Made by a program: the position numbers and the translations under genes. A stretch of 5,357 nt of DNA from an uncultured Clostridia bacterium (GTDB lineage Bacteria > Bacillota > Clostridia > HGM11514), in NCBI GenBank assembly GCA_934489915.1, contig CAKSSZ010000119.1:1-5357 (forward strand). Reading direction: 5' to 3'. How positions within the stretch are numbered: position 1 is the stretch's first letter; each line of letters begins with the position of its first letter. Positions 1 to 4,896 of the stretch are shown here, in pieces. The notes beneath the pieces are model-generated. The model did no database searches and was not told the DNA's origin. It saw nothing but the letters and a program-made list of their open reading frames with translations.

Positions 1-1
1 C

Positions 2-130
2 TATCACAGAGAGTGCCGCTATGGGGAATCCATGTCCCTTTTTGCCGGGTCGGAAGGGAATCTTTGGTATGTTGTAGGAAAAAAATCAGAAAATCAAAAA
101 TGTATGGAAGCTAATTTATGGTTTGCATAG
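2..130 (+). other. Possible 3' end of an upstream gene (open to the window edge)
   Basis: Frame 2 is open from the window edge to a TAG at 128-130, giving 42 codons that end …MEANLWFA. The stretch …FAGSEGNLWYVVGKK… reads like plausible protein, and the other two forward frames stop at about 75 and 114. I do not recognise a family. The length is close to what chance would allow, no terminator follows the stop, and there is no start codon with a ribosome-binding site inside. It could be the C-terminus of an upstream gene, a decayed fragment, or simply non-coding. From 131 to 184 I see only untranslated leader of the next gene. TTGCAT at 123-128 with TACTAC at 149-154 is too weak a pair to call as a promoter. 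Confidence 0.2.
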
Positions 131-198
131 TTCCGAACGATCTTCAAATACTACAACCGTAAAGGTAAGATGGAGACTTTTCGGAAAGGTGGAAAACC

Positions 199-351
199 AT
201 GAAAAAATATCAACGGCCTAATTCCAAAACGCAAAAGGCAATTGACGCCTTTGCAACACCCTCAACCAAGCGTACCGATCCTTTCGGGAGCTACACCGGG
301 CAGCCGAGAAATAAAAATGAAGTACCGGTACAGGACGCAGACGATCTGTAA
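199..351 (+). CDS. Small conserved-type hypothetical protein, 50 aa
   Basis: A short ORF of 50 codons runs from ATG 199 to TAA 349-351. A strong Shine-Dalgarno site, AAAGGTGG at 185-192, lies 6 nt upstream of the start, and a strong intrinsic terminator begins 8 nt after the stop. These flanks argue for a real gene despite its length. The N-terminal third is basic and polar (MKKYQRPNSKTQKAIDAF), the middle has a Gly/Tyr turn (FGSYTGQP, residues 29-36), and the end is acidic (PVQDADDL, residues 43-50). There is no signal peptide, membrane segment or cysteine, so a soluble, probably disordered cytoplasmic protein is expected. The GSYTG…PVQDADDL pattern resembles short clostridial hypothetical proteins as I remember them. 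That is recollection, not a search result. Function is unknown, and no partner is evident from the neighbours. Confidence 0.65.
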   Translation: MKKYQRPNSKTQKAIDAFATPSTKRTDPFGSYTGQPRNKNEVPVQDADDL

Positions 352-359
352 GGAAAATA

Positions 360-400
360 AAAACCGCAGGGCGCTGACCAATCAGCCCCTGCGGTTTTCA
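360..400 (+). terminator. Rho-independent terminator of the small ORF
   Basis: AAAACCGCAGGG (360-371) pairs perfectly with CCCTGCGGTTTT (387-398). Inside it, after one bulged C at 372, GCTGA (373-377) pairs with TCAGC (382-386) around a CCAA loop. The whole is a 17-bp stem with a single bulge, beginning 8 nt after the stop at 351. The U-tract lies largely in the descending arm (TTTT, 395-398), followed by CATTT. It separates the small gene from the GH130 promoter. Confidence 0.85.
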
Positions 401-457
401 TTTGTTAGTAAATTCTTTTCATTTTATATAGAAAACCTCTCTTTTTATGTTTTTTCA

Positions 458-486
458 TTGACAGAAAAAATAGTCTGTGATATAAT
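458..486 (+). promoter_or_regulatory. Consensus sigma-A promoter of the GH130 gene
   Basis: TTGACA (458-463) and TATAAT (481-486) are both perfect matches to the vegetative sigma-factor consensus, with the optimal 17-nt spacer. TGA directly before the -10 adds an extended -10 (TGN) element. The expected transcription start is near 493, giving a leader of about 27 nt before TTG 520. The sequence upstream (410-457) is very A+T-rich and could act as an UP element. No palindromic operator is obvious over the promoter, so expression may be strong and largely constitutive unless a repressor or catabolite control acts elsewhere. Confidence 0.9.
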
Positions 487-503
487 TACAGATATTTCAA
501 ACG

Positions 504-513
504 AAAGGTGGAG
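504..513 (+). promoter_or_regulatory. Ribosome-binding site that decides the GH130 start
   Basis: AAAGGTGGAG (504-513) is the only good Shine-Dalgarno site here. It lies 6 nt before TTG 520-522. The alternative in-frame GTG at 508-510 is embedded in this same motif and so would have no ribosome-binding site of its own. The identical core AAAGGTGG serves the small gene at 185-192. This supports TTG 520 as the start. Confidence 0.75.
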
Positions 514-519
514 TTTCCT

Positions 520-1497
520 TTGTATCACACACATCCTTGTATTCAAAAAATAGAAACGCCGGTTCTGACCCGGGAACAATCTGCCCCCGGCGTTGCCTTG
601 ACCTTTAACGCAGGCGCCGCAAAATGGAAGGGACGGTATGTTATGCTGTCCAGAAATGATTACGGCGATTATAAAACCCAAGAAATCCGCCCCGCCGTGA
701 CCGATCTGCGGGTGGCGTTCAGCGACGACGGTCTTCATTGGGAAATGGAGCCGGAGCCGATTTTGGAAGAATTGAAAAGTGAAGAAATCATCCGTGCCTA
801 CGACCCCCGTATTACCATCATTGAAAACCGAGCCTACATTTGCTTTGCAGTCGATACCCACCACGGCGTACGGGGCGGCATTGCCGCAACGGATGACTTT
901 AAACATTTTGAGGTATTGAGCCTTTCCGTGCCGGACAACCGTAATATGGTGCTGTTTCCCGAAAAAATCAACGGATATTACACCCGCCTGGAGCGTCCCA
1001 TGCCGGTAGACGGCAGAAGCTGGCTCACACCGGGACAGGATGTCTGGCTCTCTCAATCCCCGGATCTGAAGTTTTGGGGGAATTCTCAGCTGGTGCTGAC
1101 CAAGGAGCAGGTTTCCTTTGCCACAAAAAAAATCGGACCTGCTGCGCCTCCTATTAAAACAGAAAAGGGCTGGCTGACCTTATTCCACGCCGTAGCGGAA
1201 AACACAGCGTCCCAACCCCTGGGCGGCTGGGACAAGAAATGGAATTTAATTTATTACGCCGGTGTGATGCTGCTTGATTTAAATCACCCAACTCATATCA
1301 TCGGACGGTATGACAAGCCCCTTCTGGTACCGGAAAACCGTTGGGAAACAGTAGAAGGCTTTCGCAACCACGTTATTTTTCCGGGCGGGCTGGTACCGGA
1401 GCCGGACGGCAGCGTAAAGATTTATTACGGCGCCGGAGACGCTGTAGAATGCATGGCAACGGCAAAAATAGACGATTTGCTCCAACTTTGCCTGTGA
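520..1497 (+). CDS. Glycoside hydrolase family 130 protein (beta-mannoside phosphorylase type)
   Basis: This is a cytoplasmic enzyme of family GH130. Characterised members phosphorolyse beta-mannosides (mannobiose, manno-oligosaccharides, mannosyl-glucose, Man-GlcNAc) to mannose-1-phosphate, or hydrolyse them. From TTG 520 it has 325 residues and no signal peptide, a usual size for the five-bladed propeller. Family landmarks, numbered from TTG, are FNAG (29-32); RAYDPRIT (92-99), with Asp95 as the likely general acid; FPEKINGYYTRLERP (146-160); the KKIGPAAPPIKT stretch (203-214); LFHAV (221-225, His223); IYYAGVMLLDL (243-253); and IYYGAGD (301-307). The basic and aromatic residues Arg156/Arg159, Lys204, His223 and Tyr245/246 fit the phosphate-binding set of phosphorylases, which favours phosphorylase over hydrolase; that is inference. 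Substrate cannot be assigned. The GTG at 508 would add four residues but lies in the Shine-Dalgarno site. No terminator follows the stop, so read-through into the lipoprotein gene downstream is possible. That neighbour suggests an oligosaccharide-uptake role. Confidence 0.9.
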   Translation: MYHTHPCIQKIETPVLTREQSAPGVALTFNAGAAKWKGRYVMLSRNDYGDYKTQEIRPAVTDLRVAFSDDGLHWEMEPEPILEELKSEEIIRAYDPRITIIENRAYICFAVDTHHGVRGGIAATDDFKHFEVLSLSVPDNRNMVLFPEKINGYYTRLERPMPVDGRSWLTPGQDVWLSQSPDLKFWGNSQLVLTKEQVSFATKKIGPAAPPIKTEKGWLTLFHAVAENTASQPLGGWDKKWNLIYYAGVMLLDLNHPTHIIGRYDKPLLVPENRWETVEGFRNHVIFPGGLVPEPDGSVKIYYGAGDAVECMATAKIDDLLQLCL

Positions 1498-1548
1498 TTT
1501 GGTTGTTTTATACAAGAAACGATGAATGCTTTTGTGCAAACTATCCAC

Positions 1549-1577
1549 TTGTAAAATTGCGGGCACTATGGTATAAT
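1549..1577 (+). promoter_or_regulatory. Promoter of the first lipoprotein gene
   Basis: TTGTAA (1549-1554) and TATAAT (1572-1577) are separated by 17 nt, with TGG before the -10 making an extended -10. A transcription start near 1584 is expected, followed by AAAAGGAG (1602-1609), 9 nt before ATG 1619. The weak -35 with a perfect -10 suggests activator or repressor control. CCACTTGTA at 1545-1553 overlaps the -35, and ATACAAG lies upstream at 1510-1516; both recur at the second lipoprotein promoter. The -35 to -10 block closely matches 3203-3238, consistent with a duplicated promoter. Confidence 0.85.
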
Positions 1578-1618
1578 CATGATAGCAATAATATTCTATC
1601 TAAAAGGAGCTATGTAGT

Positions 1619-3070
1619 ATGAGAAAAGCAAAGAAACTGATTGCCGGCGTACTGGGAATTTCCATGATGTTTTCCCTGTGTGCCTGCGGTAAAGGCGGCA
1701 ATGGCGGTAGCACAGCCGTAAAAGACAATATGGACAAACAGGTAAACCTGATTTGGTACATTCGTAACACGGAGCCTGCCGGTTTTGACGAAGTGCAGGA
1801 AGAGTTCAATAAGCAGCTGTTGGAAAAAATCAACGCTACGGTTGACATCCGTTTTATCCAAGCCGGTGACTGGAAGGATAAAACCAACATGATGATGGCA
1901 GCGCAGGAAGAATTTGACCTGATCTGGACAGCTGACTGGGCATCCGATTTTGCAAACATGGTTGATATGGGCGCTTTGATTCCCTTAGACGACCTGCTGG
2001 AGACTACTCCTGAGCTGAAAAAGCTGTATTCCGACGGCGTTTGGGAAGCAACCAGCTTTAACGGCAAGATTTACGGCGTGCCTAACAATCAGGTTATCTA
2101 CGACCAGGCCGGTCTGTGGTTCAAAAAAGACTTGGTTGACAAATACAGCCTGCCGGTGGAGGAAATTAAATCTTTGAACGACTTAACCCCCATCCTGCAA
2201 ACGGTAAAGGACGGAGAAGCAAGCGACCTGATCCCCATCAGAAGCGGCTATCCTTCCTTATTTGACGCACCGGAAACTAAAATTAAAAACTTTGCAATCC
2301 GGGACGGCAAAGTAGTTGACCCGGATGAAGATCAAAGCAAGCAGGACGCATTCAAAATTATGCGCGACTGGTATCAGAAGGGCTTCTTCCCGGCTGATGT
2401 CAGCACGCTGACCGATGAAGAAAGCTTAATTTCCGCCGGTAAGATTTTCAGCCGGTACAACCGTCAGCTGCCCGGTGCAAGCGAAAAGCACAAACTGGCT
2501 TACCACTACGATGTTGTTAACGTTGCAACCAATGAACCTATGATTTCCAGATCCTCTGTACAGTCTACCATGACCTCGATCAGCGCAACCTCTAAAAACC
2601 CGGGCCGCGCGATCAAATTGATTGAACTGATGGAAACGGATAAGGATTTATTTAACCTGTTGGCATACGGTCTGGAAGGCAGAGACTACACGAAAGACCC
2701 TGCAAACGAAAACAGAATCAACCGCACCGCAGACTCCTATTATGTTCCGGAATTCCTGATCGGGAACCAGTTCCTGGCTTACTTACAGCCCAGCTATACC
2801 GATACCGTATGGGAAGAAACCGAAGCGGCAAACGAATCCTCTCCCGTTGACCCCAACGCCGGATTCGCTTTTGATCAGACTCCGGTTAATTCCGAAATCA
2901 CCAATCTGGCATCCGTAAGCCAAGAATTTGGCAGCACCCTGAACAACGGGTTGGATGATCCGGATACGGTTTACCCCAAATATATGGAAAAGAAAAAGCT
3001 GGCCGGCAGCGAAAAAGTAATTGCTGAAATTCAAACCCAGTATGACGCTTGGGCTGCCAACAACAAATAA
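1619..3070 (+). CDS. ABC transporter sugar-binding lipoprotein, DUF3502 type (paralogue 1)
   Basis: A membrane-anchored extracellular solute-binding protein of 483 aa, of the family-1 (CUT1 carbohydrate uptake) type related to Bacillus LplA. It has a lipoprotein signal peptide: basic MRKAKK, hydrophobic 7-20, lipobox L20-C-A-C with Cys23 as the lipidated residue, then a Gly/Lys-rich linker (24-36). The ligand-binding lobes follow. Typical motifs are EEFDLIWT (97-104), NGKIYGVP (148-155), QVIYDQAGLWFKKDLVDKY (158-176), KGFFPAD (254-260) and the SATSKNPGRAIKLIELM helix (322-338). A DUF3502-like C-terminus spans about 410-483 (FDQTPVNSEITNL … KLAGSEKVIAEIQTQYDAW). Mature residues after Cys23 contain no cysteine. 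The start is fixed by AAAAGGAG (1602-1609); an ATG at 1612 is followed at once by TAG and cannot be used. It has its own promoter and terminator, but no permease or ATPase gene is nearby. Ligand unknown; the GH130 neighbour makes a manno-oligosaccharide a reasonable guess only. Confidence 0.93.
   Translation: MRKAKKLIAGVLGISMMFSLCACGKGGNGGSTAVKDNMDKQVNLIWYIRNTEPAGFDEVQEEFNKQLLEKINATVDIRFIQAGDWKDKTNMMMAAQEEFDLIWTADWASDFANMVDMGALIPLDDLLETTPELKKLYSDGVWEATSFNGKIYGVPNNQVIYDQAGLWFKKDLVDKYSLPVEEIKSLNDLTPILQTVKDGEASDLIPIRSGYPSLFDAPETKIKNFAIRDGKVVDPDEDQSKQDAFKIMRDWYQKGFFPADVSTLTDEESLISAGKIFSRYNRQLPGASEKHKLAYHYDVVNVATNEPMISRSSVQSTMTSISATSKNPGRAIKLIELMETDKDLFNLLAYGLEGRDYTKDPANENRINRTADSYYVPEFLIGNQFLAYLQPSYTDTVWEETEAANESSPVDPNAGFAFDQTPVNSEITNLASVSQEFGSTLNNGLDDPDTVYPKYMEKKKLAGSEKVIAEIQTQYDAWAANNK
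1634..1698 (+). repeat. 65-nt direct repeat, copy 1 (signal-peptide DNA)
   Basis: These 65 nt, encoding from Lys6 of the signal peptide through the lipobox cysteine into the Gly/Lys linker, are identical at every position to 3293-3357. With one mismatch (G1633 versus A3292) the match extends back to 1628, against 3287. Synonymous sites are also identical, although the protein bodies that follow have diverged strongly. Confidence 0.95.
3038..3070 (+). repeat. 33-nt direct repeat, copy 1 (3' end of the lipoprotein gene)
   Basis: The last ten codons and TAA stop (encoding QYDAWAANNK) are identical at every base to 4691-4723. The codons just upstream already differ (CAAACC versus CAGGCT), so the identity has a sharp left edge. 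Confidence 0.93.
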
Positions 3071-3084
3071 TTTAACCTGTATTG

Positions 3085-3117
3085 ATTGCCGTCTCGGTTA
3101 CGAGACGGCAATTTTTT
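3085..3117 (+). terminator. Rho-independent terminator after the first lipoprotein
   Basis: ATTGCCGTCTCG (3085-3096) pairs perfectly with CGAGACGGCAAT (3101-3112) around a GTTA loop, followed by a run of Ts to 3117. The 12-bp stem begins 14 nt after the TAA at 3070. It should end the first lipoprotein transcript, making the two paralogues separate units. Confidence 0.95.
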
Positions 3118-3162
3118 ATGGAATCGTTTTTTGTGCAATTTGACCAACGCAGTTCCTCACTT

Positions 3163-3211
3163 TTTTACAAAATACAAGTGGTTTTTTTGTAAAACCTGAC
3201 CGCTTGTAAAA
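3163..3211. promoter_or_regulatory. Nested inverted repeats over the second lipoprotein promoter (candidate operator)
   Basis: Two interleaved dyads lie here. TTTTACAAAA (3163-3172) is the exact reverse complement of TTTTGTAAAA (3185-3194), and TACAAGTGG (3173-3181) is the reverse complement of CCGCTTGTA (3200-3208) with one mismatch. The last arm overlaps the -35 box. All four arms are variants of one motif, roughly CTTGTAAAA. The same motif (CCACTTGTA, 1545-1553) overlaps the -35 of the first lipoprotein gene. This fits a transcription-factor binding region, but the protein that would bind is unknown, and A+T-rich sequence produces such matches more easily than average. Confidence 0.45.
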
Positions 3212-3232
3212 GGGGCGGTACTATGATATAAT
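3204..3232 (+). promoter_or_regulatory. Promoter of the second lipoprotein gene
   Basis: TTGTAA (3204-3209) and TATAAT (3227-3232) have a 17-nt spacer, with TGA before the -10 making an extended -10. It matches the first lipoprotein promoter box for box: same -35, same -10 and same spacing, offset 1655 bp. The Shine-Dalgarno site AAAAGGAG (3261-3268) lies 9 nt before ATG 3278, as in the first gene. Confidence 0.87.
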
Positions 3233-3277
3233 CAAGATACTAAGTTGTATCATTTTATTTAAAAGGAGCAATGAAAA

Positions 3278-4723
3278 ATGAAGATGGCAAAAAAACTGAT
3301 TGCCGGCGTACTGGGAATTTCCATGATGTTTTCCCTGTGTGCCTGCGGTAAAGGCGGTAAAGGCGGCACTGCGACAGGAAAAGATGATATGAGCGAAGAG
3401 GTCACCTTAAAATGGTACATCATGGCTCAGGAACCGGCAGGCTTTGACCGGGTAATGGAAGAGGCAAACAAGTATATTAAAGAAAAGCTGAATGCAAAGC
3501 TGGAATTGTATTGTATCCAACCCGGCGATTATTCGCAAAAAACTTCTATGATTTTAGCCTCCCGGGAGGAATTTGACCTGATGTGGGTCAATGCAAATTA
3601 CTACGAACCCAATATTTCCAAAGGCGCTTTTATCGAGCTGAACGACATGCTGGAAGATACTGCATTAAAGGATATGTTTAATGAAGGCACCTGGGATGCA
3701 ACGGAAGTAGACGGTAAGATTTATGCCGTTCCCATGCTCCAGGTACTGTATGACCAGCCCGGAGCATGGTTCATTAAATCCATTGTGGATAAATATGACC
3801 TGCCGGTAGAAGATGTTAAGAGTCTGGATGATCTGACCGCTATTTATCAGACCGTAAAGGACAACGAGCCTTCTGATATTATTCCGGTTCGCCGTGCGCT
3901 GAGCGGTTATTTTCTGAAGTATATGACGCCGATAAACGGTACCGATTTTTGCATTGACGATAATGGGAAGGTAACCAATCGGAGAGAAGAACGCATGCCC
4001 GAACAAAGAATTATGCAGGAGTGGTACAAGAAGGGCTTCTTCCCGGCTGACGTTACCACTTTAACAGATGAAGCCTCTTTGGTAAAGGCAGGTAAGCTTT
4101 TTTGTAACTATAACCGTCAGCTGCCCGGCGTAGACGGGAAATTTAAAATTTCCAACGGTTATGACGTAATTAACGTGGCCTTCCGCGACAGCATTATTTG
4201 CAGAAACGGCGTACAGTCTACCATGACCGCCATCAGTGCTACCTCGAAGCACCCGGAACGGGCAATGAAGCTGTTAGAATTGATGCAGACAGATAAATAC
4301 CTGTTTAACCTGATGGCATACGGCATTGAGGGTCAGGATTGGGAAAAGGATCCCTCCGACGAGGAACGGATTATCCGGGATTCCAGCGCTTACTATGTGC
4401 CTGAATACTTAATCGGGAACCAATTTTTAGCGTACATTCTGCCCAGCTATGAAAATACCGTTTGGAAGGAAACTGAAGAAAAGAACGCAGAAGCGAAGGC
4501 AGATCCCAACAACGGTTTTTGCTTTGACCGTACCCCGGTGGAAACTGAATTGGTGAACCTGCAATCCGTCAGCTCGCAATATGCCAATCAACTGAGCTAC
4601 AGCGACATTCCTTTGGAAGAAACTTATGCTCTGATTGATGAAAAGCAAAAGTTAGCAGGAATTGATAAGGTAAAAGAAGAAATTCAGGCTCAGTATGACG
4701 CTTGGGCTGCCAACAACAAATAA
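3278..4723 (+). CDS. ABC transporter sugar-binding lipoprotein, DUF3502 type (paralogue 2)
   Basis: This 481-aa paralogue of the preceding lipoprotein has the same architecture. The signal peptide ends at the L20-C-A-C lipobox (Cys23 lipidated), a Gly/Lys linker follows, then two solute-binding lobes and a DUF3502-like C-terminus (about 409-481). Shared landmarks are EEFDLMW (97-103), DGKIYAVP (145-152), KGFFPADVTTLTDE (252-265), YNRQLPG (278-284), ISATSKHPERAMKLLELM (319-336) and YYVPEYLIGNQFLAY (372-386). By eye the two proteins are about 50-60% identical. They differ most at about 104-121 and 206-245, regions likely to shape the binding site, so a different ligand is plausible. Five cysteines in the mature part (79, 225, 276, 308, 415) have no counterpart in paralogue 1. 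ATG 3278 is chosen by spacing to AAAAGGAG; in-frame ATG 3284 is too far away, and ATG 3271 is too close and out of frame. Tandem TAA TAA stops end the gene. The role should be capture of a carbohydrate for a CUT1 importer encoded elsewhere. Confidence 0.93.
   Translation: MKMAKKLIAGVLGISMMFSLCACGKGGKGGTATGKDDMSEEVTLKWYIMAQEPAGFDRVMEEANKYIKEKLNAKLELYCIQPGDYSQKTSMILASREEFDLMWVNANYYEPNISKGAFIELNDMLEDTALKDMFNEGTWDATEVDGKIYAVPMLQVLYDQPGAWFIKSIVDKYDLPVEDVKSLDDLTAIYQTVKDNEPSDIIPVRRALSGYFLKYMTPINGTDFCIDDNGKVTNRREERMPEQRIMQEWYKKGFFPADVTTLTDEASLVKAGKLFCNYNRQLPGVDGKFKISNGYDVINVAFRDSIICRNGVQSTMTAISATSKHPERAMKLLELMQTDKYLFNLMAYGIEGQDWEKDPSDEERIIRDSSAYYVPEYLIGNQFLAYILPSYENTVWKETEEKNAEAKADPNNGFCFDRTPVETELVNLQSVSSQYANQLSYSDIPLEETYALIDEKQKLAGIDKVKEEIQAQYDAWAANNK
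3293..3357 (+). repeat. 65-nt direct repeat, copy 2 (signal-peptide DNA)
   Basis: This is the exact copy of 1634-1698, offset by 1659 bp and in the same position within the paralogous gene. Recombination between the two copies would delete one 1659-bp unit and leave a single intact lipoprotein gene. Confidence 0.95.
4691..4723 (+). repeat. 33-nt direct repeat, copy 2 (3' end of the lipoprotein gene)
   Basis: This is the exact copy of 3038-3070, covering the last ten codons and the stop. The identity ends at the stop codon: the following sequences and terminators of the two genes are unrelated. Confidence 0.93.
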
Positions 4724-4747
4724 TAAGGCTGAGCAACAGCCGCCCAA

Positions 4748-4794
4748 GGCGCAGCAGCAAAAATGATCATTTTTGCTGCTGCGCCAATTTTTTT
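4748..4794 (+). terminator. Rho-independent terminator after the second lipoprotein (38-bp palindrome)
   Basis: GGCGCAGCAGCAAAAATGA (4748-4766) is the exact reverse complement of 4767-4785, a 19-bp perfect palindrome with no unpaired centre. AA and seven Ts (4788-4794) follow. It starts 24 nt after the stop. A smaller hairpin, GGCTG (4727-4731) with CAGCC (4737-4741), sits between the stop codon and this stem. Together they should insulate htpG from lipoprotein transcription. Confidence 0.93.
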
Positions 4795-4814
4795 AAAAAT
4801 TTTGTGAAAAGCAC

Positions 4815-4842
4815 TTGACAAAGAAAAAATTCGTGGTACAAT
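4815..4842 (+). promoter_or_regulatory. Sigma-A promoter of htpG
   Basis: TTGACA (4815-4820) and TACAAT (4837-4842) are spaced by 16 nt, with TGG before the -10 (extended -10). The predicted transcription start, about 4849, falls inside the CIRCE element, the classical arrangement for HrcA repression of vegetative heat-shock promoters. Confidence 0.88.
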
Positions 4843-4846
4843 AAAA

Positions 4847-4873
4847 TTAGCACTCGAATTACAAGAGTGCTAA
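4847..4873 (+). promoter_or_regulatory. CIRCE element (HrcA operator)
   Basis: TTAGCACTC (4847-4855), a 9-nt spacer and GAGTGCTAA (4865-4873) match the CIRCE consensus TTAGCACTC-N9-GAGTGCTAA with no mismatch. HrcA binds CIRCE and represses until heat stress titrates GroEL away from it. Its place at the transcription start and in the htpG leader implies HrcA control of htpG. Confidence 0.97.
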
Positions 4874-4896
4874 ACGAAAGAAAGAAGGTTTTATCA

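Noticed and set aside
242..553. A 103-codon forward frame running from the small gene through the terminator and promoter
   Set aside because: It spans a terminator hairpin and a perfect promoter, lacks a ribosome-binding site, and overlaps the better-supported 50-residue gene in another frame.
445..1056. A 203-codon open frame on the minus strand across the start of the GH130 gene
   Set aside because: It is antisense to a gene with clear GH130 motifs, a consensus promoter and a ribosome-binding site, and its translation shows no family features. It is a shadow frame.
1341..1622. A 93-codon forward frame overlapping the end of the GH130 gene and reaching the lipoprotein start
   Set aside because: It overlaps conserved GH130 C-terminal sequence out of frame, crosses the lipoprotein promoter, and its composition (Arg-rich runs) is typical of a shifted frame.
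1600..2067. A 155-codon minus-strand frame opposite the first lipoprotein, rich in Ser/Leu
   Set aside because: It is the reverse of a strongly coding region, with no ribosome-binding site or recognisable motif. The hydrophobic look arises from complementing the lipoprotein codons.
3139..3144. TTGACC as an additional -35 box upstream of the second lipoprotein
   Set aside because: No -10-like hexamer lies 15-19 nt downstream; the region there is AGTTCCTCACTTTT.
3163..3211. Riboswitch or attenuator in the nested inverted repeats before the second lipoprotein
   Set aside because: The repeats lie upstream of, and overlap, the -35 box, so they would not be in the transcript from this promoter. 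A DNA-binding site is the better reading.
1628..3357. Insertion sequence or transposon flanked by the 65-nt direct repeats
   Set aside because: The repeats are in-frame coding sequence for signal peptides, no transposase or terminal inverted repeats are present, and the unit is explained by tandem gene duplication.
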